Part shown: positions 35,753 to 46,929 of the stretch, piece after piece
Numbering within the stretch: the first letter of the stretch is position 1
Layout of the letters: the number at the start of each line of letters is the position of its first letter
Source of the DNA: Pseudisothecium myosuroides
Lineage: Eukaryota; Streptophyta; Bryopsida; Hypnales; Lembophyllaceae
Reading direction: 5' to 3'
NCBI GenBank assembly: GCA_951799445.1
Contig: OX637290.1
Span: 25,104,987 to 25,168,986 of the forward strand
DNA: 64,000 nucleotides
The notes under the pieces: model-generated
What the model was told of the DNA's origin: nothing
Databases searched by the model: none
Seen by the model: the letters and a program-made list of their open reading frames with translations, nothing else
Position numbers and translations under genes: made by a program

Positions 35753-36560
35753 TTACAATATTGCATGATTTGTTGCATCATAGTAGAATCCTTGAACTCG
35801 GCCGGGCCGCTCTTTCTTCTTGTGAAAAACGAACCCCGGAGCCGGTTGCCACAGCGAAACCACCATCGCCACCACCGCAAACCCCACCACCAGTCCCACC
35901 ACAAAACCAGGACTCCACACCACATCCGAAAAAAGAGTATTTGTGTGACTCCCACTTGAGCAAGCTCCTAAAGGGACACCACACAAGAGCGGATTCCCTA
36001 CAAAGCTGGAGAGTTCGTTCTTAAAGTTGAAGCCGTTAGTACTCGGAATCTCCCCCGACAAATCATTCCACACCAGCGACAAGGAGTTTAACTGATCCAA
36101 GTTTCCAAGCTCCGGAGGAATAGGCCCAGTGAGCTTATTGTATGCAAGGACCAAACTCTCCAGCTGCTTCATCAGAGACAGGCTACTTGGGAATCGTCCC
36201 TGTCAAGTGGTTGTTCGCCAAGCTCAAGCTGTAGAGTGCATCCAAGCTTCCAAAATCAGAGGGTAAATGCCCTTCAATGTTGTTGTTGGACAAGTCTATG
36301 GCCGTCACCGATTTCGTCAGCAAGTTGTAAATGTAGGAGCCGTTTTTCACTGTTAATGGGTATCCTCCATGAGGTCGTAAGGCTCCCTCCAAAGAAGACT
36401 GGTTTGAGCGTTTCGTCAAAGCTATGAGACTAGAGAGATTGCTTGCAATAGTTCCTGTGAAGTGATTGAACGCCAAGTCTAGGATTTGAATTGCGGAGAG
36501 TTTCCATATCCATGAAGGAAATGGTCCAGTGAGGCTGTTGTTAGAGAGGCTCGGCACACG
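35753..36560 (-). pseudogene. LRR receptor-like protein copy 1, 5'-truncated and frameshifted
   Basis: It corresponds to the C-terminal third of the intact gene at 59198-61606. The 5' part is absent because the duplication breakpoint falls inside the gene at 36560. An extra base near 36190 (GGGAATCG here, GGGATCG in the intact copy) shifts the frame just after NNHLTGTIP. The transmembrane segment and cytoplasmic tail are still readable. It has no start and no promoter of its own. Confidence 0.92.
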
Positions 36561-36754
36561 TACATCGTTTTGCTTGGTAACTTGGTATTGTTTGCATTGT
36601 TGTTGTCTCTTGCAACGGATGTGCCAAAGTGAAAGTGCTTGTTTTGTGATTGATCCGTTTCAGCAGTTATGGAGGTGTAAATCCATTATATTGAAGCTCA
36701 CCTTGTCTTATGAATGATTGCCTCTTATGCAACCTCGTATGTTCTCCCTTGCAG

Positions 36755-36833
36755 CTTTTGTTCAGAGAAGTGCAAGCATTGCCCAGTTTGTCGCAACAGT
36801 ATTCTGGAGCGGATGCCAGTGTATGACGAGTAA
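36755..36833 (+). pseudogene. Orphan last exon of the RING gene
   Basis: It copies exon 14 of the 12631-18329 gene, reading FCSEKCKHCPVCRNSILE and ending at TAA 36831-36833. The last residues differ (PVYDE instead of PVYDV). The acceptor is intact but no upstream exons exist, because the duplication began in intron 13. It cannot encode a protein alone. Confidence 0.92.
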
Positions 36834-38169
36834 ATAGTTACGGTTCCGAGTCATCCGCTTGGGCGGAATGATTTTGAAAGGTGGACAGCACTTGGGTTTT
36901 CTTGTATAAGTAGGAAGGTCTTAATTCCTTTTGAGGAAAGATTGATGAAGTACTGCATTTGAAACAAGGACACCGTTGAACCAGAGTATTTTTGCATGGA
37001 TTCATAAAGGGGTAGTGGCATAGAGTATCGTTATTGATCATTGATGATTAGTTGTAACATATTTTGTTTTTAGACTCGACATGTTTGGACAATGATCTGG
37101 AGGCTTACAGCATTGTACATTAGATCCCACATTGGTGCCTCTTCTCTTGTCATTCCGGATTCTCAGGTCTTTTCCAGATGAGGTCCTTGTTCACTAGCTC
37201 AATGCAGTTCATTCAATCCAGGAATGTGATGTGTGCAGATGCAGACCCAAGTGAGCAACTGAAAATGCGAACTCTATATAGATATGGGGTTAGCTCAGTT
37301 TCAGCTCTAACTTGACTGTTGCTATGGTCACCAAATTTTGATAAATATGGGGTTCCTTGAGATTGTTGATGAAAATTTTGCGTTGCAGACCACCTTTCTC
37401 CTAGTATAACTTCAACTTGTTCTGAGGAGAAACTTGAAGTTAATTACAGATAGTGCGACTTTGGTGCGTAACTAGTATCACGTGCACCTATAGGATAATA
37501 TAGTGTAGTTGGATTCTTTTGACTGACAATTTCCTGACTAATTGACTGTTTCTATTTGTAGTGTTTACTGCAAAAATGGTAGTTATTATCTAAACTGTAA
37601 CATTTTATAAAATAGCCATTTTTTAGTGTCTGAAATCTCTGAAAAATCACCAAGTTTAAATTCAATGTACATACATTACCGGTAATTAGAAGAACAAAAA
37701 ATATTTCATCCAACACTGACACATCCTTTTGGAAAAATAAGAGGGGTGGAGTCATTAAGCCAATGGAGCTGCTCTGTTTGAAAAAAGAAATTAAAAATGA
37801 AGAAAGATCACTGTGAGTCAGTGCTGTGTTGCAGTTCATGAGGAGTTGCCGGCTGATCCATTCCGAAATTCCATTTTCTGCACCTCCTTGAAGAGAAATT
37901 CGTTTCTGCAATTCTGTTGGTACCCCACACACTCTAAAATTTGAAAATTTTAATTTCATTCTCAATGTCCGGATCCGTCAACTGTTGGTCCAGTGAGGTT
38001 ATCTTTTCCTTCAGTTGCCGTCAGCTGGCATCGATCATTCTGACTCCTGAAATTGGTGGAAGTCACGGATCGTACGGAGATGCCATGCTGTCGATTATTC
38101 TCTCGTGGATTCCAGGAGTTGCAAATTCATGAAGTGGACAGACTGTCTCGAAGCTAAAAGTTCAGTAAC
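36834..38169. other. Duplicated RING 3' flank and LINE empty site
   Basis: It matches 18330-19640 and 26647-26815 of unit A. It lacks both the poly(A) LINE end (expected near 37900) and the 7-kb LINE (expected near 37940). No gene is seen. Confidence 0.7.
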
Positions 38170-39753
38170 TTAACCCCTAAATGCCCGAGGCACAAAATTT
38201 TGGTGTCAACAAAACTTTGAAGTTAACCCCTAAAGGCCTTTTTTCTGTCAAAAAACACTCAAAGCTGCCATATCTATAGCAAAGAGTAAAAAAAATTGAA
38301 AATTGTTTCTTTTCCACATCTAACCTTAGGATCTTACACCTAACTAGTATGAGAGTGTGTGGAAAAAATTTCAGAATTTTTGACCGCACAGATTGCAAGA
38401 TATCTGCTTCTAATTAAAGTGAAAAAACAAGTTTTTCAGCACATTGCGGGACTAGATTTCTTGACTTTGAACATTTTTAACTTAAAATATTTGCACTACA
38501 AAGTTTTGAGCTTTAAATCTTTATAGTGGAGAATTGAGTTGAGAGTCTAGGGGGAAAAAAAAAACTTCAAAAAAACTTAATTATCATTCTTAAAAAAATT
38601 GTTAAGTAGAAGTAGGTACAAAATAGAAGGAAAATCTAAAATATTCATATATTTTAGATGGAATTAAAATGCACTAATCCCAATGGTGAGATTGTTCTAG
38701 TAAGTAAACTAAACCATACCAAAAAAAATGAAAAATTTGAAAAATTGCAATCAGAAATGAATCCTACAAGTTATTTTTTTCAAGAAGATGCTCTACCTGC
38801 CCGAAAAACAAGAATGTCTGTAACTTTCTCATAACATATCCAAATGAAATGAATCAAAGCTTTCCAGATAGACAAAAATATAATCTATGAGAAAAAAAGT
38901 ATATTAAAAAAAAATGTCAAATTTTTATCTATTTTTTTTTGCTGCCCGAGCTGCCCCCCATCCCCTGTTTTGAGCTTATTTGGTCATAACTTTTGTTCCT
39001 AGGCACCGATTGTGATAAAAATTATATTCCCACAAAGCTTATCAATTTTCCTATCTCTGAAAAAAGTTTCAAAAAATCATGACAAAATTTCAGCCTGTAG
39101 GTACCTGCCCAAAAACGCATTTGTACCCCGAAGGGACAATGGTCCTTTAGGGGTTAAATAAAACCTAACCAAGTTGCTATTTTTTAGTAATTTATATTTT
39201 TGAATTTTTTTTTGAAGTCTAGTTATAGTGTCAAAAATCCGATTTTGAAAATAATGGATTATGATTTTTCTATTCAAGATTTTGTGCAAGGGTACCCATT
39301 GCAATCTTGACTTTCCGTAGTGTTGAGGGCTCTTGAAAATGAGTCTCAAATACACTACATCTTGGAGGAAAAATCAAATTAGAAATTCATTTAAAAAAAT
39401 TGTAGAGTAGATTTTGAGAAGACATAAATTGATTGGGGTTATGCATGTTAGGTCCTTTACCCTCATATTTTTTTGTTGACCAAATTTTTAGATTTGGCAT
39501 GTGAAAAGACGATTGAAAGACTTCAAGCCACTTTTGCAGTTGTAACACCCTCATGTTCAAACATAATAATCTTTCAATTCACAAGTGATATTGTTGTGTC
39601 TTCTTTTTCTATATGACTTCTAACATGTCTAGTTTGAATTTGTACAATTACAACTTATAAAAAATTGATACAACTTATCAAAATGTTGGATTTTGTTCAA
39701 TTTAGAGCAAATTCCTAGAAGCTCAAAAAAGGCCTTGGGCATTTAGGGGTTAA
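38170..39753. mobile_element. TTAA-type TIR element (family R') with a second element nested inside
   Basis: TTAA occurs at 38170-38173 and 39750-39753. The ends are CCCCTAAATGCCCGAGG and CCTTGGGCATTTAGGGG. Without the nested copy (38223-39157) it is about 650 bp and matches 10544-10958. Unit A lacks it. Confidence 0.85.
38223..39157. mobile_element. TTAA-type TIR element (family R, copy 3, inverted), nested
   Basis: TTAA at 38223-38226 and 39154-39157 flanks CCCCTAAAGGCC...GGTCCTTTAGGGG. The host reads TTTGAAG-TTAA before and TTAA-ATAAAACC after, whereas the related element at 10544 reads TTGAAGTTAAATAAAACC with one TTAA. This shows exact duplication of the TTAA target. About 935 bp, non-coding. 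Confidence 0.88.
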
Positions 39754-39890
39754 GGTAGTCTGCTCTAAAAGTGCCCCTGTTCTAAATGCAACCTCTATCT
39801 AGGAACCAATGACATATTACTTGAAATATCTATTATTGGCAACGATGAGTTAAGTAGGCTTAAATGGTTGCTTTAAGAGCCAACTACCTT
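39752..39890. mobile_element. AAGGTAG-ended short TIR element (family S, copy 3)
   Basis: AAGGTAGTCTGCTCTAAAAG at the left and CTTTAAGAGCCAACTACCTT at the right, 139 bp. It abuts the TTAA element before it. Absent from unit A. Confidence 0.65.
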
Positions 39891-42770
39891 GTAGGGCAAT
39901 CACCAAGGCGGAGGAATTTTGAAAACTAAAATAGGTTGCCGAAGAGGACGAAGCGGGATGGGTGGAATGCTTGCTTTTTTCAGAATTTTCAACAAGGAGA
40001 TGGCCCACCATAAACGCCCGTGTAGAAATGGATGAAATATGTGATCAATGAATAAAAATCGACAATCACCGATTACACGGATTTCACATGTCAAGATGTA
40101 ATTACAGCAAATAGTTTGACTGCCTTTTGAACGAGACATTTCTTGATGAGGATTTATGAATATCCTCACTTTTACTTGACAAACTTGGCACCCTCAAATT
40201 TTCCATCTAATTTTGAAAAGCCTTCAATTTCCTTGTCCATCACCTTTGCTCACCAAATATGAACTATAGATAGTCAAGCATTAGTAAAAATCTAGACTCT
40301 CCGGAGGGCTGCTAAGTTATACTAGAAGGGATCCAAGATTACATTTATTTCACCAACACATGAACTTTTCTTCTATTGTTGTTCATCATTGGTATACCAT
40401 ATCCAAGAATCATAGATATAGCGGTACAACCAAGTGTTAGAGCTTTGGTACACAAGTATTAGTATTCAAATAGAGAAGGGTTGTGGCAATTATTGTTTTT
40501 TATTCACAAAGGAAAAGGGAGTTGAGATATACTCCTTATTAGTCTCGATATTCAGGCAAAATAAATCTATTTTTTGTCATTGATTCCCTCGTATAAATAG
40601 CTCAGTAGGACTACGGAAATAGCTTGGCTTGTTAAACCTTGGCAGCTCTATGTAGAGGCCAAATGTTTTCTAATGTGAATACTCATCTAGTAGAATAAAG
40701 GATAAAACAACTAAACTTAGGATGAATGGTGATTTCAAGGGCCATTCCTTGACATGCTCAGGATTGAGTGTCAAAAAAAATATTTTGAGTGGTCAGTAAC
40801 ATTTTTCATTCACATTTGAAGAGTGTTATACCTCTAACCAAAAGTCACCAATCACATACACTTACTTTGGGAATTACCAATTACAATCTTGCATCAATCT
40901 ATAACAAAAAAAATTCAATAAATGAGATTTGGGCTACATTAGGTTGAGTTAGTGGCAACAGTCAATGTTTTGAATGATGGTGATGGAGTGATTAGTGACT
41001 GCAATAAGAACTTCCATCTTTTCAGTGTAAATTCATCAGAGGAAGTAAGTTGTTTTAAGCCTTCATGTTATGGCCATGTTGGAAAATATAGTAACTGCTG
41101 CCTGCAGATGAGTAAAATGACCATCAGTATGGATACACTTTTTGTTGGTTTTTGATAGTTTAGAAACAATTTAGGGTCAATGGGACAACACACTTTAAAA
41201 TCTCATACATTTGTCTTTATGCAATTTTTTTTTAAATTTCAACAATGCCAATGGGGGCAAACCAATCCAATTTTGTATATCATAGTCTAGTTTACTTTAG
41301 AGATTTGTAAACTACTCAAAATTATTGGATTCATGAACTACTAACTAATTTGTTCTATTAGTGCTTATCATAAAATGAGCTTAATATATATGGTGATAAT
41401 TTTTGAGATGCCAAATGAATATTTTTACCAATAATATTTGTGAAGCCACTCCCATAACTTTATTAAGTGACTAATATTCTTCTTTCTGGGTCCCAATGAG
41501 AGAGGTATAATCTTCTCTTGGATACCTTAGATTTTTTGTAATAATAGCATCAATTTCATTAAAAGAATAATATTGTTGAAGCCAAAAATTGTGACATATA
41601 TCTTCGATAAAAAAGGTCTCATTTTGTGCCACAAACTAGAACAACTAGAGATTTTATTTTTCCGCCGCGCATGCTAAACCACACCAAAGTAATGGAATAA
41701 TACCAATTTAACGAAATTGACGATTTTATAATGCTTTTTGTCAAAAATTAGAAGTTAACTACTGGATATCCTTAATCCTACCAATGGGGGCCTTTAGAAT
41801 TGTAGGGAATGCAAATGGCCCCCCTCCAAACTTTGGTGATCAATGTTATGCTTCAACATGAATAGCACTACAATAATAATGATATTTAATGTTAGACATA
41901 CTAATTGTTAAGAAAGTACCCTAAGTTTTCACTCTTTATAAATATTTTTATCAAGAGCATAGATATCAATAATGATTAGACTTGAAGAGGATTTAGGTAG
42001 ATAAATTTGATAAAAACATTCATAAAGAGAAAAAACTTATAACAATTTTAGATCAATTAGTGTAGTTAATACTAAATATCATTATTAGTGTACATACGAT
42101 GAATAAATTGGAAATTTTATTAAATTGGCAATATTCCATTACTTTGGCATGGTTTAGGTTGCACATCTGAATCCAAAATCTATACATGTCCTAATTTGTG
42201 GCTTGGAATTAGACCTTTATGGTGAATTTCATTAAAATGGTGCCATTTCGAAACTTTGGTACTTTTACAATTCAAATTGCCCGGCTATACCTATCCTAGA
42301 TGGTTCAGACCACCCGGTCTGAAATCTATATGCATCCTAGATGGTCAAAATGGCACGTAGTCAAAATGGCGCCTTTCCAGAACTTTGTCACTTTTACAAT
42401 TTAGACTGCTTAGTCTAAAATCTATATATGTCTTAGATGGTCAAAATGGCCCACAGTCAAAATGGCATGTGGAATACCGCCATTTTAACAAAATTATCCA
42501 TCTTCGTGAAGATATACATCTATGTCACATTTTTTGGCTTGTAGAATATTGCCAATTTAACAAAATTGCAGTTATAAAAAGTTATATTCATATATCTTAT
42601 AAGTTCATTTCACTAATAGGACAAATCAATGAAGTGAATATATCTCAGAGAATCATGATTTGAAGGAACAGACCAACTGAAGTTCTATAGATACCATGTG
42701 TAAGGATGCTAAGAATATGCACTTATCACATGAGCACCCACATCTCAAGCCATAGTTTACTACGTCGCAA
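39891..42770. other. Unit B1 spacer, homologous to 27535-30600
   Basis: AT-rich and non-coding. It contains the second copy of the nested inverted-repeat and minisatellite region at about 41575-42590 (units of AAATCTATA..TCCTAGATGGTC). No gene is seen. Confidence 0.6.
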
Positions 42771-42771
42771 T

Positions 42772-43046
42772 CAGCCCTTTTTTTTTTGAACCGTGGGGCC
42801 AGATTGTACCATTTCAAAATAAATGTTTACTTTTCGCTAGATAAAAGTAATATTTTTTCGCCATAATTTTTCCATTTCTATTAAAAATGTGGATGAAGTC
42901 GCTGAATTTGGATGAAAAAGTGCATAAATATGATTGAAAAGTGTTTTTTGGTCTAAAAAATGGATGAATGTAAAAATACAAGGCTTCACCAAATTTTAAG
43001 TGATCGCCATCTTGGCACTTTCTCAATAAGTAAATAAAAAGGGCTA
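42772..43046. mobile_element. MITE-like insertion with AGCCCTTTTT ends
   Basis: It starts AGCCCTTTTTTTTTT and ends AAAAAGGGCT. It interrupts the CGTCGCAACTGTTTC text that is continuous in unit A near 30600. About 275 bp, non-coding. Confidence 0.55.
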
Positions 43047-43077
43047 GTTACAACTGTTTCAAAAAACAGAAACTTGC

Positions 43078-43212
43078 AACTTCGCCTGTTTTAGTAGTTT
43101 CTTGTCTCCTTGGTTCCTACTCGATTATCTTCATTGTCCAACCTCTCGGCTTGGTTGATTTTGGTCCGGATTTTTTTAATGCAGTGGTTCTGTCTTTTAT
43201 ATAAAAAAACAA
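43078..43212 (+). mobile_element. 5'-truncated LINE 3' end
   Basis: It is related to the 19405 and 43595 copies (TTTCTTGTCTCCTTGGTTC ... TTTTTTAATGCAGTGG). It is flanked by AAACAGAAACTTGCAA and AAACAAAAACTTACAA, a target-site duplication with two differences. Unit A carries the single site near 30630. Confidence 0.7.
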
Positions 43213-43271
43213 AAAACAAAAACTTACAAGCCAAGGGTTGTCATTTCTGCAAATAAGAGTTACTCCGCATT

Positions 43272-43765
43272 CTAAGGTCCATCTAGATTGAGTAAAAACT
43301 ATTGTGTTTCTAGAGATCCACATCAACCATAGAGAGGATCCTCTGAGAAGTGTCCAAATAGTATGAATGCCTTGGAAGCTCCTAGGGATTGGGGTGCCAA
43401 AAATACATTGGGTCAGGTTGAAATGCGTGTAAGGACTAGCAAAATACCTTGTGGAATGCATTACTTGATTCTAGGCGGGCGGCGCAGCTTAAAGTCCAAT
43501 TATGGGCTTGCCAACATCCTATCTAGGCAACTAGAATTTGGTCTAAGGTTGACCTCATTTGGATTCATTCTCCATTTCTAGTCCGTAGGTCAGGATCTAA
43601 CATTATTTGGAGCAAGAAAGGTCCTCCTCCCTGCATGTTCGAGTAGTTTCTTGTCATCTTGGTTCTTACTTGGTTCTCTTCATTGTCAAGCCGTCCTCTT
43701 TACGGCTTGGTTGTTTTTGGTTCCCTTTCTTTAATGCAATGGTCCGCCATTTGTTAAAAAAGAAG
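43272..43765. mobile_element. LINE copy with inverted 5' part (twin priming)
   Basis: The left part (43272-about 43595) reads as LINE ORF2 C-terminus on the minus strand, for example IWTLLRGSSLWLMWISRNT, compared with MWSLFQGSVLWITWLDRNA in the 7-kb LINE. The right part (43595-43765) is the LINE 3' end on the plus strand. A 16-bp target-site duplication, AGAGTTACTCYGCATT, flanks the whole (43256-43271 and 43766-43781). Confidence 0.8.
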
Positions 43766-44270
43766 AAGAGTTACTCTGCATTATTTTCCATTTATGTACA
43801 GAAAACAAAACCGAGTGATAAACGAGAAATCGCTCTTTATGCAAATTCAATTCGCACTAGACTGTAGACCATGATCTGGCACACTACTTTTAATCAAATT
43901 CGCTTTTAAAAACAGCTGAGAACTTGCACATCAATTTATGAAAAAGTGGATAGCCCTACGCAATTTTAAACATAAGCATGATCTACCAGTTCCCACATTC
44001 CCGGATTCGACACATATTTAATTAATTAAACACCTGCCAGCTCGGACATCACCATCTGATTGGACAATATACCCTGCTTTCAAGCTGATTTGGCAGCTTT
44101 CTACCATGAAATAATCAAAAAACAAATGTTAACCGCAAGTCTGGAGGGATTACCGACATTTAACTCCCCTCATTATCTGAAAATGCAAGAAATAGTAATT
44201 ACCAAAGTCAATTTAAATCCCAGTCCCCCTAATTCTAGCTGCAGTCCAATATAAGCCCCCAGTACAACTA

Positions 44271-44660
44271 CCCCTGAGAGCATCGCCACCTTTTCGCATG
44301 AAACGAGACACAGCACCGGTGCTCTGCCGAGTTGAAAAAGAGCTTTTACGCCCGGTTTGATGTTGGTCCCCCACTCTTCCGCGCCATGATACCACGGCAT
44401 CAGCAACTGTTCACGGACGTGTCGTGTTTGTGGGCCGTCTTGACAAAAAGCTGACAACTATTCATCAAGGATACCCCGGAATAGTAGCTCAGCATAACAA
44501 GAAACGGCACGGGACGATGCTGTGCCAAACCATTTTTTTCAATCGGCCGGCTCAGTAACCACCGTCCCTGAGTCTGCGGTGGGGCGCGACAATGCTTCCG
44601 GGCTCAGTATCCACCTCGCCGGGCTTCTGGTTTGCGAAACGGTGGCGATGCTCTGAGAGC
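44271..44660. mobile_element. MITE with CTGAGAGCATCGCCACC ends
   Basis: The left end is CTGAGAGCATCGCCACC followed by TTTTCGC; the right end is GCGAAACGGTGGCGATGCTC. The inverted repeat is about 24 bp with one or two mismatches. It is GC-richer than its surroundings and absent from unit A near 31190. Confidence 0.7.
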
Positions 44661-45022
44661 ATCCTCAGTCCACGCAGATTTGAACCACGGCAACTGTAAC
44701 TTTTGAGTGGTTTGTAGAATGGCTACAGAAACTCGTCTCAATGCTAACGGCACTTCTCATGTCACCTTCCCGGCTGTGCCCTCCAAACTCCTTTGCACTT
44801 CTTGGTCAACACTAATAATAGTGACTAGGAGGTCTACAAACATGGAAGAGTTGCACAAGAGTTGCCACCTCGCTGTGCAGAGCCTTTTGGGGTTCCAAAT
44901 TATGTCGTTGCATTGAGGCACTTGAGACGGGAAAAGCCATGCTGAACAAACGTGGACGGGAATCAAAACTGCATGTACCATTGCTGTTTCGTTTTGTGGG
45001 CCTAGCATTGAGGATGCTCAGA
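44655..45022. mobile_element. Second MITE with GAGCATCCTCAGT ends, abutting the first
   Basis: The left end is GAGAGCATCCTCAGTCCACG; the right end is ATTGAGGATGCTCAGAGCG. It shares the GAGCATC core with the preceding element, suggesting one family. A short open frame inside has no recognisable product. Confidence 0.6.
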
Positions 45023-45335
45023 GCGCCCCAATGACGGATAACTTATGTCTCTCAAAACTGAAAGATTTTCTTATTTGACTATTATAATCTTTTCAATGGT
45101 ACGGTCAAAGAACATGTCCCTTTTCCTTCGAGCTGCAGGCATGTCTCCACTACCAATTGGTATGGTCAGTTTACGTGGATCTCTTTTTAGGTGATAACTT
45201 GATCGGAATGAATTCAGAAGGGTTTGGATTTTAGTAAACACGCCTTGGACACTCAGGGATTAATTTTGATGAAGACCCAGCACAAGTGATGAAGCTTAAG
45301 TGATCAGACCTTGCTTTCTTCCACGAGTGTATGTC

Positions 45336-45374
45336 ACCATGGCTTCTTGTCTTGCCTCCCTCACTTTGGCCGTT
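45336..45374 (+). pseudogene. Truncated hog exon 1 (signal-peptide remnant)
   Basis: ATGGCTTCTTGTCTTGCC and the following bases match the start of hog exon 1 (MASxLASLxLAV), preceded by the conserved hog leader from about 45265. At about 45374 it passes directly into spacer sequence (GATATTTAATACTAGAC) homologous to 41881 onward. This is the joint of a second tandem duplication, not a splice site. Confidence 0.88.
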
Positions 45375-45377
45375 GCC

Positions 45378-46587
45378 GATATTTAATACTAGACATAGTA
45401 ATTATTATAAAAGTACCCTAAATTTTTACTCTTTATAAATTTTTTTAACAAAAACATAGATATCAATACTATTAGAAGAAGAAGATTTAGGTAGACAAAG
45501 TTGATAAAAACATTTATGAAGAGTAAAAACATATAATTTAAGATCAATTAGTGAGGTAACACTAAATGTTATTATTAACACTTGTTGCAAGAAACCCTTG
45601 TCCTTTTTTTGTCCACTTGGCTTTAGATAAGTGGTTTTTTTGCTCATATTTCTTGCGTCTTATTTCCATTTTCTATTAAATTTGAAATAAAGGTACATGT
45701 GGTAGTTTTAGACATTGAGTAATTTTTTTTTCAATTTCTTAAAATTATTTTACTGTTTTTGAATTGCCCCCAATTGGATCTCTACCTTGGCCATTCTGGA
45801 GTCTAATAGTACTATTTTTGACCCCAAAATGCAAATTTGAAGGTCAAAATTAGGATATAAGGACTTTTACAAAAGTTATACAAGCCTACAAAGACTTTTT
45901 AAAAAAAATAACAAATTGTCTACCTTCATGTGCTCAAAATGCACTACCTTTATGCAAATGCAAAGAATACAATTTTTTTTTCCATAGGTGAAAATGGTTG
46001 AGAAGGAGCATCTTTGAGTTAGGAAAAAGGGATTTTTTCATTTTTTCTTTTTTTCATTTATAAAGTTTGTACTATTTTCTAAAACCAAATTCCAAAATAT
46101 CTATTTTCTTAGTATTTTTCATCGTTATCTTTTTGAGCATAACTTTTTGAGATAAATTTTTCTAGTCCTAAATTAGTGAATTTTTACACGTACTATTTTG
46201 AATGCTCAACAAATTATCCATATTTTATTTTACTTAAAAGAAATTTATTCCAAAAGTCACAATATTCACTGAAATTAGCTGTTTTGAAATTAAAAAGGTA
46301 GGTGTTTTTTGCAACAACCCATGAATGAATAAGTGTACATATAGTGAATAAACATCAATTTTGTTAAATTGGCAATATTCCATTACTTTGGCATGCTTTA
46401 GGTCGCGCGACCTAAACCCAAAATTTGTACATGTCCTAGTTTGTAGCCTGAAATTAGACCTTTGTTAAAAAAATTGACTTGTAAAATATTGCCAATTTAA
46501 CAAAATTGATGCCTGGTTGTAAAAGGTAATATTCATATGTATTCTAAGTTAATTTCGTCTAATAGGACACATGAGTGAAGTGAACAT
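45378..46587. other. Unit B2 spacer, homologous to 41881 onward
   Basis: It starts at the second duplication joint. A family T element interrupts it at about 45580-46325. No gene is seen. Confidence 0.6.
45580..46325. mobile_element. TIR element, family T, copy 2
   Basis: It starts near ACTTGTTGCAAGAAACCC and ends near TGTTTTTTGCAACA. It interrupts sequence that is continuous in B1 near 42085. Similar in reverse to 7806-8541. Confidence 0.6.
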
Positions 46588-46726
46588 AAGGTAGGAAGTC
46601 CTTAAACCGACCATTTAAGCCCACCTACCTCATCAATGACTGTAGTAGATTTTTCAGAGAATATGTCACTTATTCCTAGACAAGGGACGCATTTAGAACC
46701 TGCTCAATTTAAGGACCTCCTACCTT
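46588..46726. mobile_element. AAGGTAG-ended short TIR element (family S, copy 4)
   Basis: AAGGTAGGAAGTCCTTAAAC at the left and TTTAAGGACCTCCTACCTT at the right. Units A and B1 read GAATATACCTCAG and GAATATATCTCAG with no element. Here the text is ACATA-AGGTAG...CTACCT-TACCTCAG, so the target duplication is TA. Confidence 0.8.
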
Positions 46727-46929
46727 ACCTCAGAGAATCGTGATTTGAAGGAACAAACCAAGTTCTATAGATGAGTCATATAAGGATGCTAAGAATATGC
46801 ACTTGTCACATGAGCATCCATATCTCAAGCCATGGTTTCAATTGTTTTTTGTTTTTTTTTGTTTTTTTTATGATTCATAATTCTAGATTGTATCCAAGTA
46901 ATACAGTAGAATCTATTTCCAGTATATTT

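Larger units (their letters stand above)
18062..36560. repeat. Tandem duplication unit A (RING 3' end - spacer - hog1 - truncated LRR)
   Basis: Unit A starts in RING intron 13 and ends inside the LRR gene. The same ordered contents recur in unit B (36561-60004). At the join, LRR sequence ending CACACG meets RING intron sequence TACATCG. The shared CG at both parental breakpoints (18060-18061 and 60003-60004) is 2 bp of microhomology. Confidence 0.85.

Noticed and set aside
35761..36024. Pro-rich plus-strand frame ('PPSPPPQTPPPVPPQ') and its copy at 59206-59469
   Set aside because: Antisense to the Gly/Trp/Val transmembrane region of the LRR gene.
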